Shown here piece after piece: positions 44,303 through 55,800 of a stretch of 64,000 nucleotides of DNA. Each line of letters opens with the position of its first letter. The stretch's first letter is position 1. Made by a program: the position numbers and the translations under genes. This stretch comes from Oscheius sp. JU75 (Eukaryota; Nematoda; Chromadorea; Rhabditida; Rhabditidae), in the NCBI GenBank assembly GCA_037178855.1, contig JASJZC010000005.1:9734001-9798000 (forward strand), given 5' to 3'. The notes beneath the pieces were generated by a model. It was not told the DNA's origin. It made no database searches and saw only the letters and a list, made by a program, of their open reading frames with translations.

Positions 44303-46286
44303 CTAAATTTGTTGCCTAGCCTGAGACAGGAAATGCGGGAAAACAAAGAGAGTTTGACGGAGCGGAGGTAATTTCCGCTAGGCATGAGAAAGCTAGAAGT
44401 CTAAAAGAACAGAAACTGATACCTAAAGTGTCTCTTACCCTAATAGGTTTACCATTGCCTGTTTACAAAATACGTTTCAGGTTAAGCTTGTAATTTTATC
44501 GGTGGACGGGGATCTATGATTAAGAGATACATTGTTGATACTTGTGGGTAGTAACGGTGTGCAGAAAGCAAATGCTTTCAAAATAGAAAAAACGACGGCG
44601 TTGCCGCTCTGATTTTGTCTTGATTTATAATTGACAACAGGCAGCTTCGCCGCTTCTCCAATATCCTAAGTTCCCAGGATTGCCTAGTTATGGTTTACCT
44701 TACTATCAGAACGTGATACTGGGAGGAAACTAAAAGGGTAAGCCCAAAAAGAATGATGATGCGAAAAAATAAAACTCGGGGTATAGAGGGATGAGCTGTC
44801 TCTCTACTTGACAGAGCGTATCTCATTTTGAACTTCGCTCGAGTAAAGTTCTCCATCTACTTATAAGGAAATTGGGAAGCCGTTCTACGAGCATGGACAA
44901 CAGGAACGGGAAGAGGTCGCATATTCACTTTCCGGGGATTTTCGGTCGTTCCAGTTTTCTAGAAGGACGACTAAAAATATAAGTTTCAGTCTGATTTCAG
45001 GGTTCTCAGACGGTGCAATCGCTGGGAAAATGTGTTGTTGGAAAAACTGTCTTGATAGAGAAGTACACACCGTGAGAAGTTTAGCATGGGGCATTAGTAC
45101 GTGGATGAATTACTTCCATGTTCTTTGCCACAAATGTTTATTAGAGTATTGAGATACAGTAGCTACAAAAATTTTGTTGCTCGAGGTGTGTATTGATCGA
45201 TCAAATTATGCTGTTCGTTTGTTAATAAGAAAACTCGTCCTTCTAGAAAAAATACGTTGCTTCTACTCAAGGAGCAAAGCAATTATAACCATAATACGAT
45301 CGACTAAAAGTGGCGAAGGGGTGACAACATCATCAAGAACATGCCCACGTTGACGATTATAGCCGGCTCCCACGGTTTTCATTCAAACTCACCAGCGTAG
45401 AAGTTGTCAATGGAGGGGTAGTTGTGTTCACGGGCATCAATGAGAACGACGTGGGGGAGAACTCAGCATAAGATCTGGAACCCGGACATTGGGACGAGAG
45501 ACAGAGAGACAGAGAGATAGAGAGACAGAGAGACAGAGAGAGACAGGGAAACAGAAAGGTTCAAAGAGTAGTGAATACTCGTTCATCGCGTCTCTAACTC
45601 AGTTACCCAGCGGAAGGTGCCTGACGTTGTTTTCTCACCAAACTGGATACTTGGTTTGAATAAGAACAGGAAACAAATAACCAAACAGATATATGTTAGA
45701 CTGGCAGATATGTCAACTTAGCCGGGTCAGTAGGCCTCAAAGAGTCCTCTCCTCATAAAGTGTACGAATTTTTTCATAATCAGAATATCTCGATGAGGCA
45801 TGATCATCGAGATATTCTGGTTAATTAAGGAGGATACAACCAGATGGAATTCAAATGTGGGTGCAATTAAGGAGCTGTTCGAAAGGGATAAAGTGAGACG
45901 GAGGCTGGATGAAGTCATCTGGGTGAAAGAGTAATCTTGCTCACACTTGAAGGTCGAATACAATCCTGGGTGCGCAACTATAACATTTCTGATTTTTTGC
46001 ATCTTTGAGTCTCACGAGGGATGATGTCCCGAAGATCAAGTACAGGACAGTATAGCAGCGCTAGATCTAGCCCCTGACACGGTACGACGAAGGCATCCAT
46101 TGGTAGTTTACCAGTAAGATCTACAATTCTCCATGTTCCTTTGGTCAACTTCAAACAGTAGTATGCATTCTGCTTACGTGTTTGCTGGCAGATCGTAAAG
46201 CCGTCTTTATGGCTCAGCTAACCGAAAGTGCAGTCACAACAAGAGCTGTCTCTGTCTCCCTTTCACGCCATTATCCGCTGGCTACC
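44303..46286. other. spacer, no confident gene; hairpin and GA tract
   Basis: A 16-bp exact inverted repeat with 7-nt loop lies at 45781-45819 (core AGAATATCTCGATGA). A GAGAGACA tract covers about 45497-45560. On the minus strand 45303-45480 has two short open segments with splice-like edges that I could not join to anything. Confidence 0.5.
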
Positions 46287-48206
46287 ATGGGAAAGCTGGG
46301 CTCCTACTCAAGCAATATGATTTTGCTAAATTATGTTTGTTGGATAAGTTTTGTTCAAGGTCTCCCAATTCAACAAAATCTACTGGACAGTAAACTGAAG
46401 GTACTGTCTCTGTCCCCCTGTCTGTTTGTCAATCCCTTTTTCAGGAAACAGTCTTCGCCGAGCTCGACACTCTCCTCCGAACCAATGCTATCAACATAAA
46501 CTCTCATCTTGGAGCAGCTGACAACCTCTTCCAGGGTGACATCGTCCTCAGTCCGTAAGTTTCTCTCCGATTCTGTACCCTCCTCCAGAGAACAGAAAAG
46601 AGAAGTTGAGTCATCCCGAGCCCGGCGACAAGCCATTTCCCTGGCCAGAAAGTGGACAAACAACACTGTCTACTTCTATTTTGACAAGGATATTGGTGAG
46701 AACAGCTTTTCTGATAGACAGTCAATTCAGAGGAGAAGAAAAAAGAAGCTGTCCGGAAAGCACACCAACAGCTACAGACCTATACTTGTGTCAATTTCGT
46801 TGAGAGTTCAACTGCGTGGGATCGGATCAAGGTTTGATACAGACTTAGGAGTTGAAATAGACTGGTTTCAGATTATCAATGGGTCAGGATGCAACTCTTT
46901 TGTAGGAATGATTGGTGGGGAGCAGATGCTCTCACTTGGACAGTACTGTGACCATGTAAGAGAACACAGTGACAGTTCTCTTACTATCCACTTGACATTC
47001 AGGTCGGAACAGCTGCCCATGAATTCATTCACGCCCTGGGAATGGAACATACCCATGACAGATTTGACCGAGACAACTTTATTCTGATAAACACAGCTGT
47101 AGTCAATGTGAGTCTGTGAGTTATGGTTACCCTGAAATGCTTTCAGCTCCTGTACCTGGGCTCCTTCAGCATCATCGATCCTTTCAGATTGACAGCTCTG
47201 GTACCCTATGAACTGGGATCTATTATGCACTATGCGGCTGATGCGTAAGTTCAGAGAGACAGAGAGACAGAGAGACAGAGGAACAGAGGAACAGAGTAAC
47301 AGATACTGAAGAAGTCCAGATTCACATCCGGAAGTGGGAAGAACAGCATTGTGGCAAAGAACACCAACTACACATATACTATGGGCTCTGGACTGGTCAG
47401 CTTCTACGATCTGGTCTCAATCAACACTCTTTACAAGTGTATAGATCGTAAGACTCTTCCAGTACCAGTTCAGTAGACGTTCTTTTAGAACTCTGTCCAG
47501 CTGATCAGCTTCCCAAATGCAAAAACGGAGGAATGCCCAACCCTAGGAAATGCTCCGAGTGCTATTGTCCTTCAGGGTATGGAGGAACACTTTGCGAACA
47601 AAGGGTAATCATATTTTGGTTTACAGTAATTTCAAATTCCAGCCTCCCGGCTGCGGACAGTCTTTTACAGCAACAGCTGAGTGGCAAAGTTTTGAAACGA
47701 CCTTGGGAGATTCGACGGTCAAGAGCTCACAGAACGATTATAGCTACTGTATCTTTTGGATTGAGGTTTGTTCAGTCTGTCTCTCTTTTACTCATGTAAT
47801 TTTCAGGCCCCTCCCGGCAAGAAGATTGAGACCAAAATTATCAAAATGACCACCTCGTTCTGCAGTTACGGCTGCTACTTCAATGGGATTGAACTCAAAC
47901 TGGATGTCAATTCACAACCTACTGGAGCGAGATTCTGTTGTAGAGAGTTTGTGAACAGGACTCTGACCAGTGACCAAAATCCGATGCCCATAATTCACTA
48001 CAACTCCTTCGATCAATCGAGCTTCAGTATGCAGTACAGATATGGTACGGGTTAAGAGGAAAAGTTAGTAAGGAAGAATTTTAGTGGATGCTCCGTGTGG
48101 GATTGACCATTCTATGTGCAACACGACACTTAGTTTCTGCGCTGATGAGGCGTATTCTGTCAACTATAGACGACATTTTTGTCCGAAGACGTGCAATTTC
48201 TGCTAA
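46287..48206 (+). CDS. astacin metalloprotease (NAS-type) with EGF, CUB and ShKT domains
   Basis: Secreted zinc endopeptidase; nematode astacins act in moulting, hatching and collagen processing. Exons 46287-46400, 46445-46554, 46589-46695, 46731-46831, 46872-46955, 47003-47107, 47147-47244, 47320-47447, 47489-47604, 47643-47765, 47807-48044 and 48085-48206 give about 481 residues. Hydrophobic start ([16 protein letters not shown]), propeptide ending near RARRQAI, catalytic domain with zinc motif [11 protein letters not shown] (178-188) and the astacin extension HDRFDRD, Met-turn SIMHY (232-236). Then an EGF-like domain (CKNGGMP...[12 protein letters not shown]), a CUB domain, and a C-terminal ShKT domain ending CPKTCNFC. 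All key residues present. Intron 7 holds a GAGACAG tract. Confidence 0.93.
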
Positions 48207-48354
48207 GGCTTTGTAGATGTTTTTAATACAAATGAACTTTCCGGATTCTTTAAAGTAACTGAATTGTCCCCTAAAATTCTAATCGTTGTGGAGATGTCAC
48301 ATCTACTATGTGGTCAGGCCAGGATCATCTGTCTCAAACTACTGCGCATTAGTA

Positions 48355-48546
48355 TCAGTGAGATTTCCCAAAAAGCATGAGCTTCATACTGGACAAGATA
48401 ACGCTAGCTTTTGTGGTAAATGGCCATCCCAAATAGCTGCGTTTGTTATGGTATTCATAGTAGTAGCCATTGTACATGTGCCAGTCTTGCTCGCAGTACT
48501 GAGCAAATAAGCCAGTAGCAAGACAAGATAGAAGGAGGATAAGCAT
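48355..48546 (-). CDS. small secreted lectin-like fragment
   Basis: Signal peptide MLILLLSCLATGLFA, then QYCEQDWHMYNGYYYEY, resembling the opening of a C-type lectin domain and the fragment at 43241 (C-E-x-D-W-x2-(F/Y)-N-G-Y-x-Y in both). The frame ends after 63 residues, so the domain is truncated or further exons were missed; no polyadenylation signal is obvious. It converges with the astacin gene. Confidence 0.4.
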   Translation of the reverse strand: MLILLLSCLATGLFAQYCEQDWHMYNGYYYEYHNKRSYLGWPFTTKASVILSSMKLMLFGKSH

Positions 48547-48805
48547 TGTCGTTTCACAGCCGAGCGAAGGAGCATTTAGTTTTTCACGCTCTATTGTTAG
48601 GAAATGGCCTCTGTAGCCTGAGATAACCCTTGAAGCCGGTCTGTTTTACAAATATTGATTCCAATGACCTTTGATTGACAGTTATGTCCATAGTCATGTA
48701 CAGCTCTCGAGTTCACCTGCATAAACATGTGCAGATGCACCGGATGGTAATCCGTTGGGACAGTCTAATTGCCGGGTATGGGTGTCCTTTCGCTCACTTG
48801 TGACC

Positions 48806-49091
48806 ATGTTGCCCCTGTGTCTGTCATTTCTGCTATTCTCCCTAATATATTGTGCTATCGAGAAGGATTGCACGGAACACGAAGAGTTTATGACGTGCGG
48901 AACTGCTTGTGAACCGTCTTGTTTCAGGCCAAAGATTGTAAGTTGAGAGAAACTGAAAAACAGAGATGGACAACATTCAAAAATTTCAGGCCTTCTGCAA
49001 GAGAATTTGCAAATTCAATGTCTGTCAATGTCAAACTGGCTTTGTTCGTCACAAGAACGGTAGCTGCGTCAAACCACAAGATTGTCACTAG
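48806..49091 (+). CDS. minimal TIL-domain protein E (Ascaris-inhibitor-like)
   Basis: Exons 48806-48937 and 48990-49091 (52-nt intron) give 77 residues: signal peptide MLPLCLSFLLFSLIYC and one TIL domain with ten Cys (CTEHEEFMTCGTACEPSC, CKRICKFNVCQCQTGFVRH, then CVKPQDC). This matches single-domain secreted trypsin/chymotrypsin inhibitors of nematodes; the reactive loop lies around FRPKIAF. It lacks the five-Cys module and the low-complexity tail of the other TIL genes. AATAAA lies at about 49100. Target protease unknown. Confidence 0.88.
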
Positions 49092-49697
49092 AATTTGCAA
49101 TAAATCATGTCCGGACACAATTTTTCTATGGAGAAGAACAAGCAATAGGTGGTAATTGGCCAGCACAAGGAAATTCTTACTTTCTCTCTCGGTGAATTGC
49201 TGTAAACATACGGAAGAATCAAAACAGAGAGTCTTTTTCGTCCAACCTGTCTTAGGGGGACAGCAGCTGACCTTGTGCCTTTCGACTCTCTCTTTGTCAA
49301 GCGATGACGATCTTTTCTCTTGTCTATTCGGGCATGCTGCCCACTTGTTGCCAATGGAAAAGTCTCTATCTCTCTGTCTCACTGACCTTTATCTCTTCCT
49401 CTCAGTTTCTGTCACTTTTGGCCCTCCGATCCCATCTCAAACTCCATGTGCTATTCATGAACTGCCCAACACCCACACCTCGATGTCCATTGGCTCTCCT
49501 TCCTTTTAGAATGGCCTTTTTCTCCGAAAGTGGTCCTCATCACGAATCTGATCCTATTTCAATATTTCAATTCAAACATCGAACATTCTGTCACCACAGC
49601 TGCATATTCCATTGTTTTGTCTCTTTGTACAGCAACAGTCCCATACATTTACGACCAATTCTCCCTCTTTGTCTTTATCGATTTCATTGTTTTCAGA

Positions 49698-50884
49698 ATG
49701 AGGCGACTAGCGTTTCTTATTTTACATCTGACGGTTCTAAGAGCTGACTACTGCGGAGAGGGGAAAATCCCAATTGGGTTTGAGGTAAGCGTCGCTGAGA
49801 CAGAGAGACCGCGAGTCGAAGGGAGAGAGAGATAGAGAGACAAAAGGACAGAGAGTATGTCGGATTTCAGGTCACTCCCCAAGGAAAAGTCCATCTGAAT
49901 TGTGAGAAGCCTGACTGCATGGACAGAGAGTTCTCCGAGTGTCCAGAACGAGCTGAATCTGTCTCTTGTCCCGGAAATGAGTCTTGGGTCGGTGGTCTGG
50001 ACCAAAGAATAGATGGAGGGTCAGTCCTGAATTCTATAACATATTTTTCCACTGCGATTAATACTAGACGAGATGGGATCTCATAAACAGACAACATCAT
50101 GTTTTTCAGCCTTCGACTCCGATGTTGTAGTTACCCGGACCTGAAAGTCTATGCAAAGGAAATGTTTAGAAACGTAAGTCAAGGACCGAGTTGCCATTTT
50201 GAATTGTTCGTTTTCAGATCACTCTATTCCCTGGAATGTTCTTCGAGTCAGCTGTAAAGTTCATTGAAAGCTCGAAGAAGGACATGGAATGGTTCGATCT
50301 CATCTCAAATGTCAAGCAGATTAGAACGAAGAATGGGTGAGTGAATAGTTCAACTTGGAAGAAACCTGCCCTTATGGGGTTGAACCTTAGCGAAGAATAG
50401 AAGCTAGGGGAACGAAGACGAAAGTTTTCGTGGTTTGGAAACACACCCAGTAAGATCGTCTAGGTACGAATTTACTAAAGACTATCAAAAACGGAGACTG
50501 ATACTCGAAGGTTTATTTTATGTTGAGAGTAGTGTTAGAGTCGAATAGGACGCCAGTGGCAGCCCTGTTATTGGGTCACACTACGGAAATGACAGTCCTA
50601 CCGCGAAGCTGTGACAATAGTGCTCTGGGGGTCATGGTCAGATAATGTGTAGACTACATAGTTACCCAGGCGGCAGGTTCAACAGGAATGTTTGGTTCAG
50701 GTTGCAAACGGACACTCTATCTACCTTTCTGGTTTAAAGCAACTGATTTTTTTGATACCTTCACTTTAGCACAACTTTCAGGACCCACTACCAGTTGACC
50801 CTACACCGGTTCAACTGTACCAAACTCCCTGAAGATCCTCCAAGCTGGTGGAAGGAGAATCAATGGCCTTTCTGGGGAGAGTAA
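49698..50884 (+). CDS. Hedgehog-related Wart-like secreted protein 1
   Basis: Exons 49698-49784, 49871-50019, 50110-50173, 50218-50336 and 50782-50884 give about 173 residues. Signal peptide then DYCGEGKIPIGFEV, LNCEKPDC, CPGNESWVGGLDQR, LRLRCCSYPDLKV and WFDLISNVKQIRTKNG. This order resembles the Wart domain of nematode Warthog proteins (CGE...IP, W-V-G-G, CC-x-Y, FD-x-I); no Hint/autoprocessing domain follows. A TTTTCAG acceptor ends one base before the ATG (trans-splicing likely). AATAAA near 50968. It faces a paralogue at 51093-52839 tail to tail. Gene is certain; the Wart assignment is from memory of the motif and needs a profile search. Confidence 0.8.
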
Positions 50885-51092
50885 GCATGTCTTCAGCTTA
50901 ACCATATTCAAAAACACGGGAACATTCAACGGGTAACATGTACAAATGCCAAGAAGAAAAATTTAATAAATGTCTGTTCAAGAGCAAAGTGAAAAAGTGT
51001 ACCCGTAAGAAATACAAGTGACATTCAATATCATACACAGATTACAAAACCCTACTTTTTCACCCGTACCGGCTCGTTAGGATCCCCTTTCT

Positions 51093-52839
51093 TCAATTTT
51101 TGTCCTTCCAGTAAGGCCAGTGTTTCTTCTGAGCCCATATGGGAGCGACAGCTGGGATCTTCCCGCAATGGTAGCGGGCCACAGTGAGCGAAAAATACTC
51201 CCTGAGACGAAGAAATTGAGATGAAATAAGACATTTTACCCCTTGGTGTCGTTTTTTCTTTGAATGTTTGAGATTAGGTCGAAGGAGATGACGTCTTCCC
51301 CACGCAGGTCCAGTTTTTCTTCAGCTTCAAAGTATTCTCCAGATCGAAGAACGACATTCTTGTAGACAATCTCCCCATACTTTCCGAGCAGTTCGTAGTC
51401 GCAGCACATCAGTTTGATACTGGAAAGGGTCAATATGAAAAAGACTAACTGTCGATTTTGTGGCTTTAAATTAGACCACAACGACGGCGCTGTCTAACTA
51501 TTGCACTAGTCGCGATGGGACGGGAGAAAGCCGGGCGTCTTAGCCCAAGTCAAAAACATATAATTATGTATGTAAACCTTCTTGTATCGTCGTCTCTTTG
51601 TTTCCATATTTCTGTTTTTGCCTATCTTTCTCAGTCAATCAAATATTTTTAGCCAGACTTCCGGCACACAAAGTGTTGACTGATGCTTGTTCTCTACATT
51701 ATGCAATCCCCATGTTATGTCCCACAAATATTGCTTGCCTTGTACTATAAATTCGACCCCAAGTGCTTGATAATCACGACCAACATGACGAGAACCATTC
51801 TACTTTTAACTTTCCTACTCTCTACTGCTGCTAGTTTTCATGTCAAGATTGCCAATACTGCTGGCAAGAACACTTTTGCCGTTCTGAGTTGTGTGAGCCA
51901 CGAGCCTGACTGGAACAAAGTGGGTCCAGGAGACATTGCCAATGGCAAAGACTGGAGTTTTGATTTCGGTGAGTGGGGTAGAGAGCCAGAGAGACAGACC
52001 TTTTCCAGACACTGAGCCTCCACTCGGACTGGACCTCTGCAGTCGTACACGAGTCCATTGCGGAGTTTCTCTGAGAGAGGGAAGCAACTTCTTCGACACC
52101 AAGAAGGCTGGCTTCGATGTGTTCAACGGCTGTGGTGCCCTAGAACACGGATATTTCCTCCGTGGTGACGGAGTCTACCAGGGTACAGTAGACGGAAAAG
52201 AACTCAAGAAGATCGAGGACTGGTGCACTGGAGACGTCATTCCAGGCAAGGGGTGCAGTAAATAATATTTCTCAAAATAAACAATGAAACTGCAAGTTCT
52301 GCAATAGCTAGGAGAGATATGATAATTACGGGACAAGGCTGACCGACAAGCTCACATTAGAAAAAGCGCTGTCTCCGTTGCAATTGTGGCTGCAAAAAGG
52401 AGGCCACAACGACGGCGCTGTCTAACTGTCGAAACCAGCCTTATAATGAAGTTAATGAAACTATTGGAAATTCTCGGCTCTTTCAGTAAAGGACTGTAGT
52501 CACGCAAAATGTATTTTGGGTATTTTAGAAAGTCTACTTTGTAAAACAATCAAAAAAGAGCCCACCTTCCATCGACTCTCTTTTCCAGACCGCCGACCCA
52601 GGTCGTGTTTTCTGGGCATGAGGTGGCATCCGCTCTCTCTGGACACTCTGCATACTTCTTCTCATGACAATTTGGTCGAGAACAGAGCAACAGAACCGCT
52701 CCAGTTTTGTGAACCTGAGCCTTGAAAATCAACATGAGGAATCTCTCACCTCTAGTCCATAAGGTATTTTGTTGTTGCCACAGTATTCTGACCAGGCTAT
52801 CCTTAGAAGAAGGAGGGGTAGTAGCCATCGAATTATCAT
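51093..52839 (-). CDS. Hedgehog-related Wart-like secreted protein 2 (paralogue)
   Basis: Exons 52750-52839, 52566-52714, 51240-51419 and 51093-51201 give about 175 residues. Same order as its neighbour: signal peptide, EYCGNNKIPYGLE, LLLCSRPNC, CPENTTWVGGLEKRVDG, LMCCDYELL, SFDLISNIQRK and a Trp/Lys-rich end (HWPYWKDKN). Exon 2 is 149 nt in both paralogues and intron phases agree; here the third and fourth exons of the neighbour are fused. Acceptor TTTCTAG abuts the ATG. Intron 2 is 1146 nt and holds a complete gene on the opposite strand plus two stem-loop repeats. Confidence 0.8.
51445..51506 (+). repeat. short stem-loop repeat copy
   Basis: TTGTGGC...GACCACAA stem followed by CGACGGCGCTGTCTAACT, in intron 2 of the Wart-like gene 2 and antisense to it. 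Confidence 0.8.
51785..52265 (+). CDS. small secreted protein of unknown family, nested gene
   Basis: Exons 51785-51968 and 52009-52265 (40-nt intron) give 146 residues. Signal peptide MTRTILLLTFLLSTAAS; mature part begins FHVKIANTAGKNTFAVLSC and contains six Cys. TATAAA at 51746-51751, about 35 bp upstream, and AATAAA near 52277. It lies inside intron 2 of Wart-like gene 2 on the opposite strand. The pattern (strand-like start, L-x-C, W-x-F-D-F, later C-G-x-L) faintly recalls plant S1-type self-incompatibility folds, but I do not claim homology. Cys count fits three disulphides. Confidence 0.8.
52364..52433 (+). repeat. short stem-loop repeat copy (best preserved)
   Basis: GCGCTGTCTCCGTTG, then TTGTGGCTGCAAAAAGGAGG and CCACAACGACGGCGCTGTCT. 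The stem is TTGTGGC against GCCACAA and the GCGCTGTCT core appears on both sides. Confidence 0.85.
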
Positions 52840-55800
52840 CTAGAAATAGAGTTTCAGTAAAAATGATGATAAGGTTCAAAAGTATAAGAAAGTGTGTGGA
52901 GGCTGACGTATATGGAGGGAAGGTCGTGTGGGCTGGCAGCTGCGTTTGCACAACAATCCACGAATATGGTGGGCATGTGGAATCGATTAGAAATAAGGCT
53001 ATACCCACTGGTTTGGCAGTTTTAAACTATCGAACGATACGGTAATCTCGAACAAAATGCTCAGAAGCTTTTGCTAAAGAATACATGGTGTGAGTAAAAT
53101 CCGTTTGAAGGGACTTTATGATTCAAAATCCCATGTCTCAATGTGCTTCTACATGTTTGAACAATGACTGTTCACAAAAAAGCCAGATTAAAATTTGACA
53201 AGAAAACCAACAATTATCTAAGTAGCCTCCCTGTTCACTAGATCTTCAATACTTAGAGGATAATTGAAAGAATATAATTGCTGTTCTTTCGGAACTATCT
53301 GTCAAAGCAATTAGTGTTACATGTATCACAAAAGTACTGATCATTCTTCTACTTTCAAGCTCTTGTCCATTTTCAGCTTCATTTTTGTAGAGCCCAGAAC
53401 CATAATCAGTTTGAAGTAAACAAGCACAGATTGTTCAAAACTTAAACTAACTATAGTAGTCAGAGAGAGAGAGAGAGAGAGAGAGTGCAGGAGTTACATA
53501 GTGGTAATCTGTCCCGAAAATCATAAGCAAACCGGTCTCTAGAGGATTATTAGTTTCACAAAGCTATTAAATGAAATCGAAACAAAAAAGCTGATCAAAA
53601 GACGGACACCTATCACTCCAGTCACGTGGCATTGAACTCTGAGCACTGGAAGGGTCCTTGACCTTGTCCGAACACTCAAAGGACCACTAATATAGTTGGC
53701 AAATATTATGTTAGAAAGAGGCGCGACACGTTTGATTCCGATACACATGTCTCGGAAATTGAAGCCTAGAGGCATTGGGAGACGAACACAAATATTGACA
53801 GTGGGCAAGAGAGGGCCTGGCAGCCCCCGGGAGGTGAAAACAGCACAATCCTGGAGAGGGGGAGGGCGGCTATCAATCAATTCCTCGCCTATCGAGAGGA
53901 CGGATTAGAGACCAAGGACTAGTCTCTGTGCCTCCAAAAAAAGGGGTTGAGAAGATTCACACCCGTATTGTGTTACCATGAGGTGGGGGGTCGGCTTTCA
54001 GAAGAGAATGCGGGAACAAACATAAGCAAAAGAGTTATTGAGACAGAGATAGGGAGACAGAGAGACAGAAAGGCACAAAGTCAAAGAGACACATATGCAG
54101 AGAAAGATAGAGACAGGGATGGAGAAAAGTAGGACAATTCGGGCTTTCCGAGGGATATGAGACACGTTTCTGTCGGAGGGAGAACTGTGGAATAGGAACG
54201 CTTGGAGAGAAGAAATAGAGAAGGATGCTAATCAAATGAGATGAGGATAGGCTGGAGATTTCTTTGGTCTACTACTAGAATGAAGCCTGAGACCATTTGG
54301 TCTGATGCGATTCTCGTCGGTTCTTGTGAACATGACAGACAAAGAACACCAATATTTACCCCCGGAAATCGGTCCAGTAAAGTAGGACAGTTTTCCTAAT
54401 CAAATCAAAGAGACATTCGTAGAAAAAAAAAAACTAAAGGCCTTCGAATGAGGGCATGAAAACTCCATTTATTCCTAGACTGAACTGCCACTCGGCGTGC
54501 GGCAGCAAACAGCTGGGACACAGCTGGGCATCTTAAAAAGTCCTAGATAAAAACAGCGCGATGGTGGAGAGAGTGAGAGTTGGCGCGGAGAGAGACAGAG
54601 GTTTCGATTTCAGAGAGAAACTTCCAGAAACTGATGTCTCAGTAACTGAAGGATTGGATTCAGAGAGTTGTTGGCCGAAGAACAAACTCCTCGAACCTCA
54701 ATGGCATTACACTTGTGGTTGAAGAGCACTTTGGGAGTTTTGAAAAATGGTTCTTGGCCAAGGAAACGTACGAACTGGAGCTGCTAACCTAATTGCGAGT
54801 CATGGTGTAAGAAAGGTGACAGGTGAAAGGCTGACTACATTTATAGACAGATCTATATTTGCACTGACAAGTGACCAAGTCAAAACACTACACATCAAAT
54901 GGTAGGGGATGCTAGAGTATTGGAAGAGACTACTATGCCAGACAGCATGTCCCAAGCCAGCCAGTGACTGAACATAGGTGGGTTCTGAGAATAGGTGAGG
55001 TCTTGAACAGTCACAGAACATGGGAGCTTAAGGGTTCGTTGGTGGAACGGAAGATAGAGAAAGGCAATGAAGCGGAAGAGTATCAGAGGAGCTTTGGTGG
55101 AATGCGGACAGAAAAAAACAGTCCCAGCAATGGACACCAAGCCATCAGTAAGAGAGCTGTCGTTTGAGAGATGGGACATGTACAACGGATATGCAAAGGA
55201 TGAAGCCGAAGAATATGGAATTAAGAAGTGACTGGCCAAGAGAACCCCGAATCCATTCTGGAAACTCACTAGGCCAGTCGGTAGTGTCCATTAACTCGTT
55301 TAGCGCTGGTCACAAAGCGACCGGGAGGAGGGTCGTAATTAGTTATTACGAGGGTGAGGAGAGAATGTGAAACGAAAAGGCCTCTGACCTCATCCCGGTC
55401 CTGGGCTAAAAATGGGGATTGGAAAGGAACAGAGGGACAGAGAGACACAGTTACAGTCAGAAACACAGAGACACAGAGACACAGAAACAGAGAGACGGAG
55501 AGACAGAGAGACATAGAGACAAGGAGATAATGTGACAGAGAGACAGAAACATAGAAAGACAGATTTTCGTCTCAGCACCGGGCAAAATCGATAGATAGAG
55601 AACGAGGCTACAGGACAGGACCCGGTCCAAAAGATAAGAGCTATTGTACATACTAGTTCACTCCCGCCTAGTGTTTTCGCACTCCTTGACGCATCTCTCT
55701 CCCCGACTGTTAGTTTTTGTCGCTGATGGTGGGAGCTGCACTGTTCATCACGACGTCTTTTTGACCCCTCGCTTTTGGGAGCTCAAGTTCTGGGAAAGAT

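Noticed and set aside
45303-45480. Minus-strand pieces reading HVVLIDAREHNYPSIDNFYA
   Set aside because: Splice-like edges exist, but no start, continuation or family match could be found.
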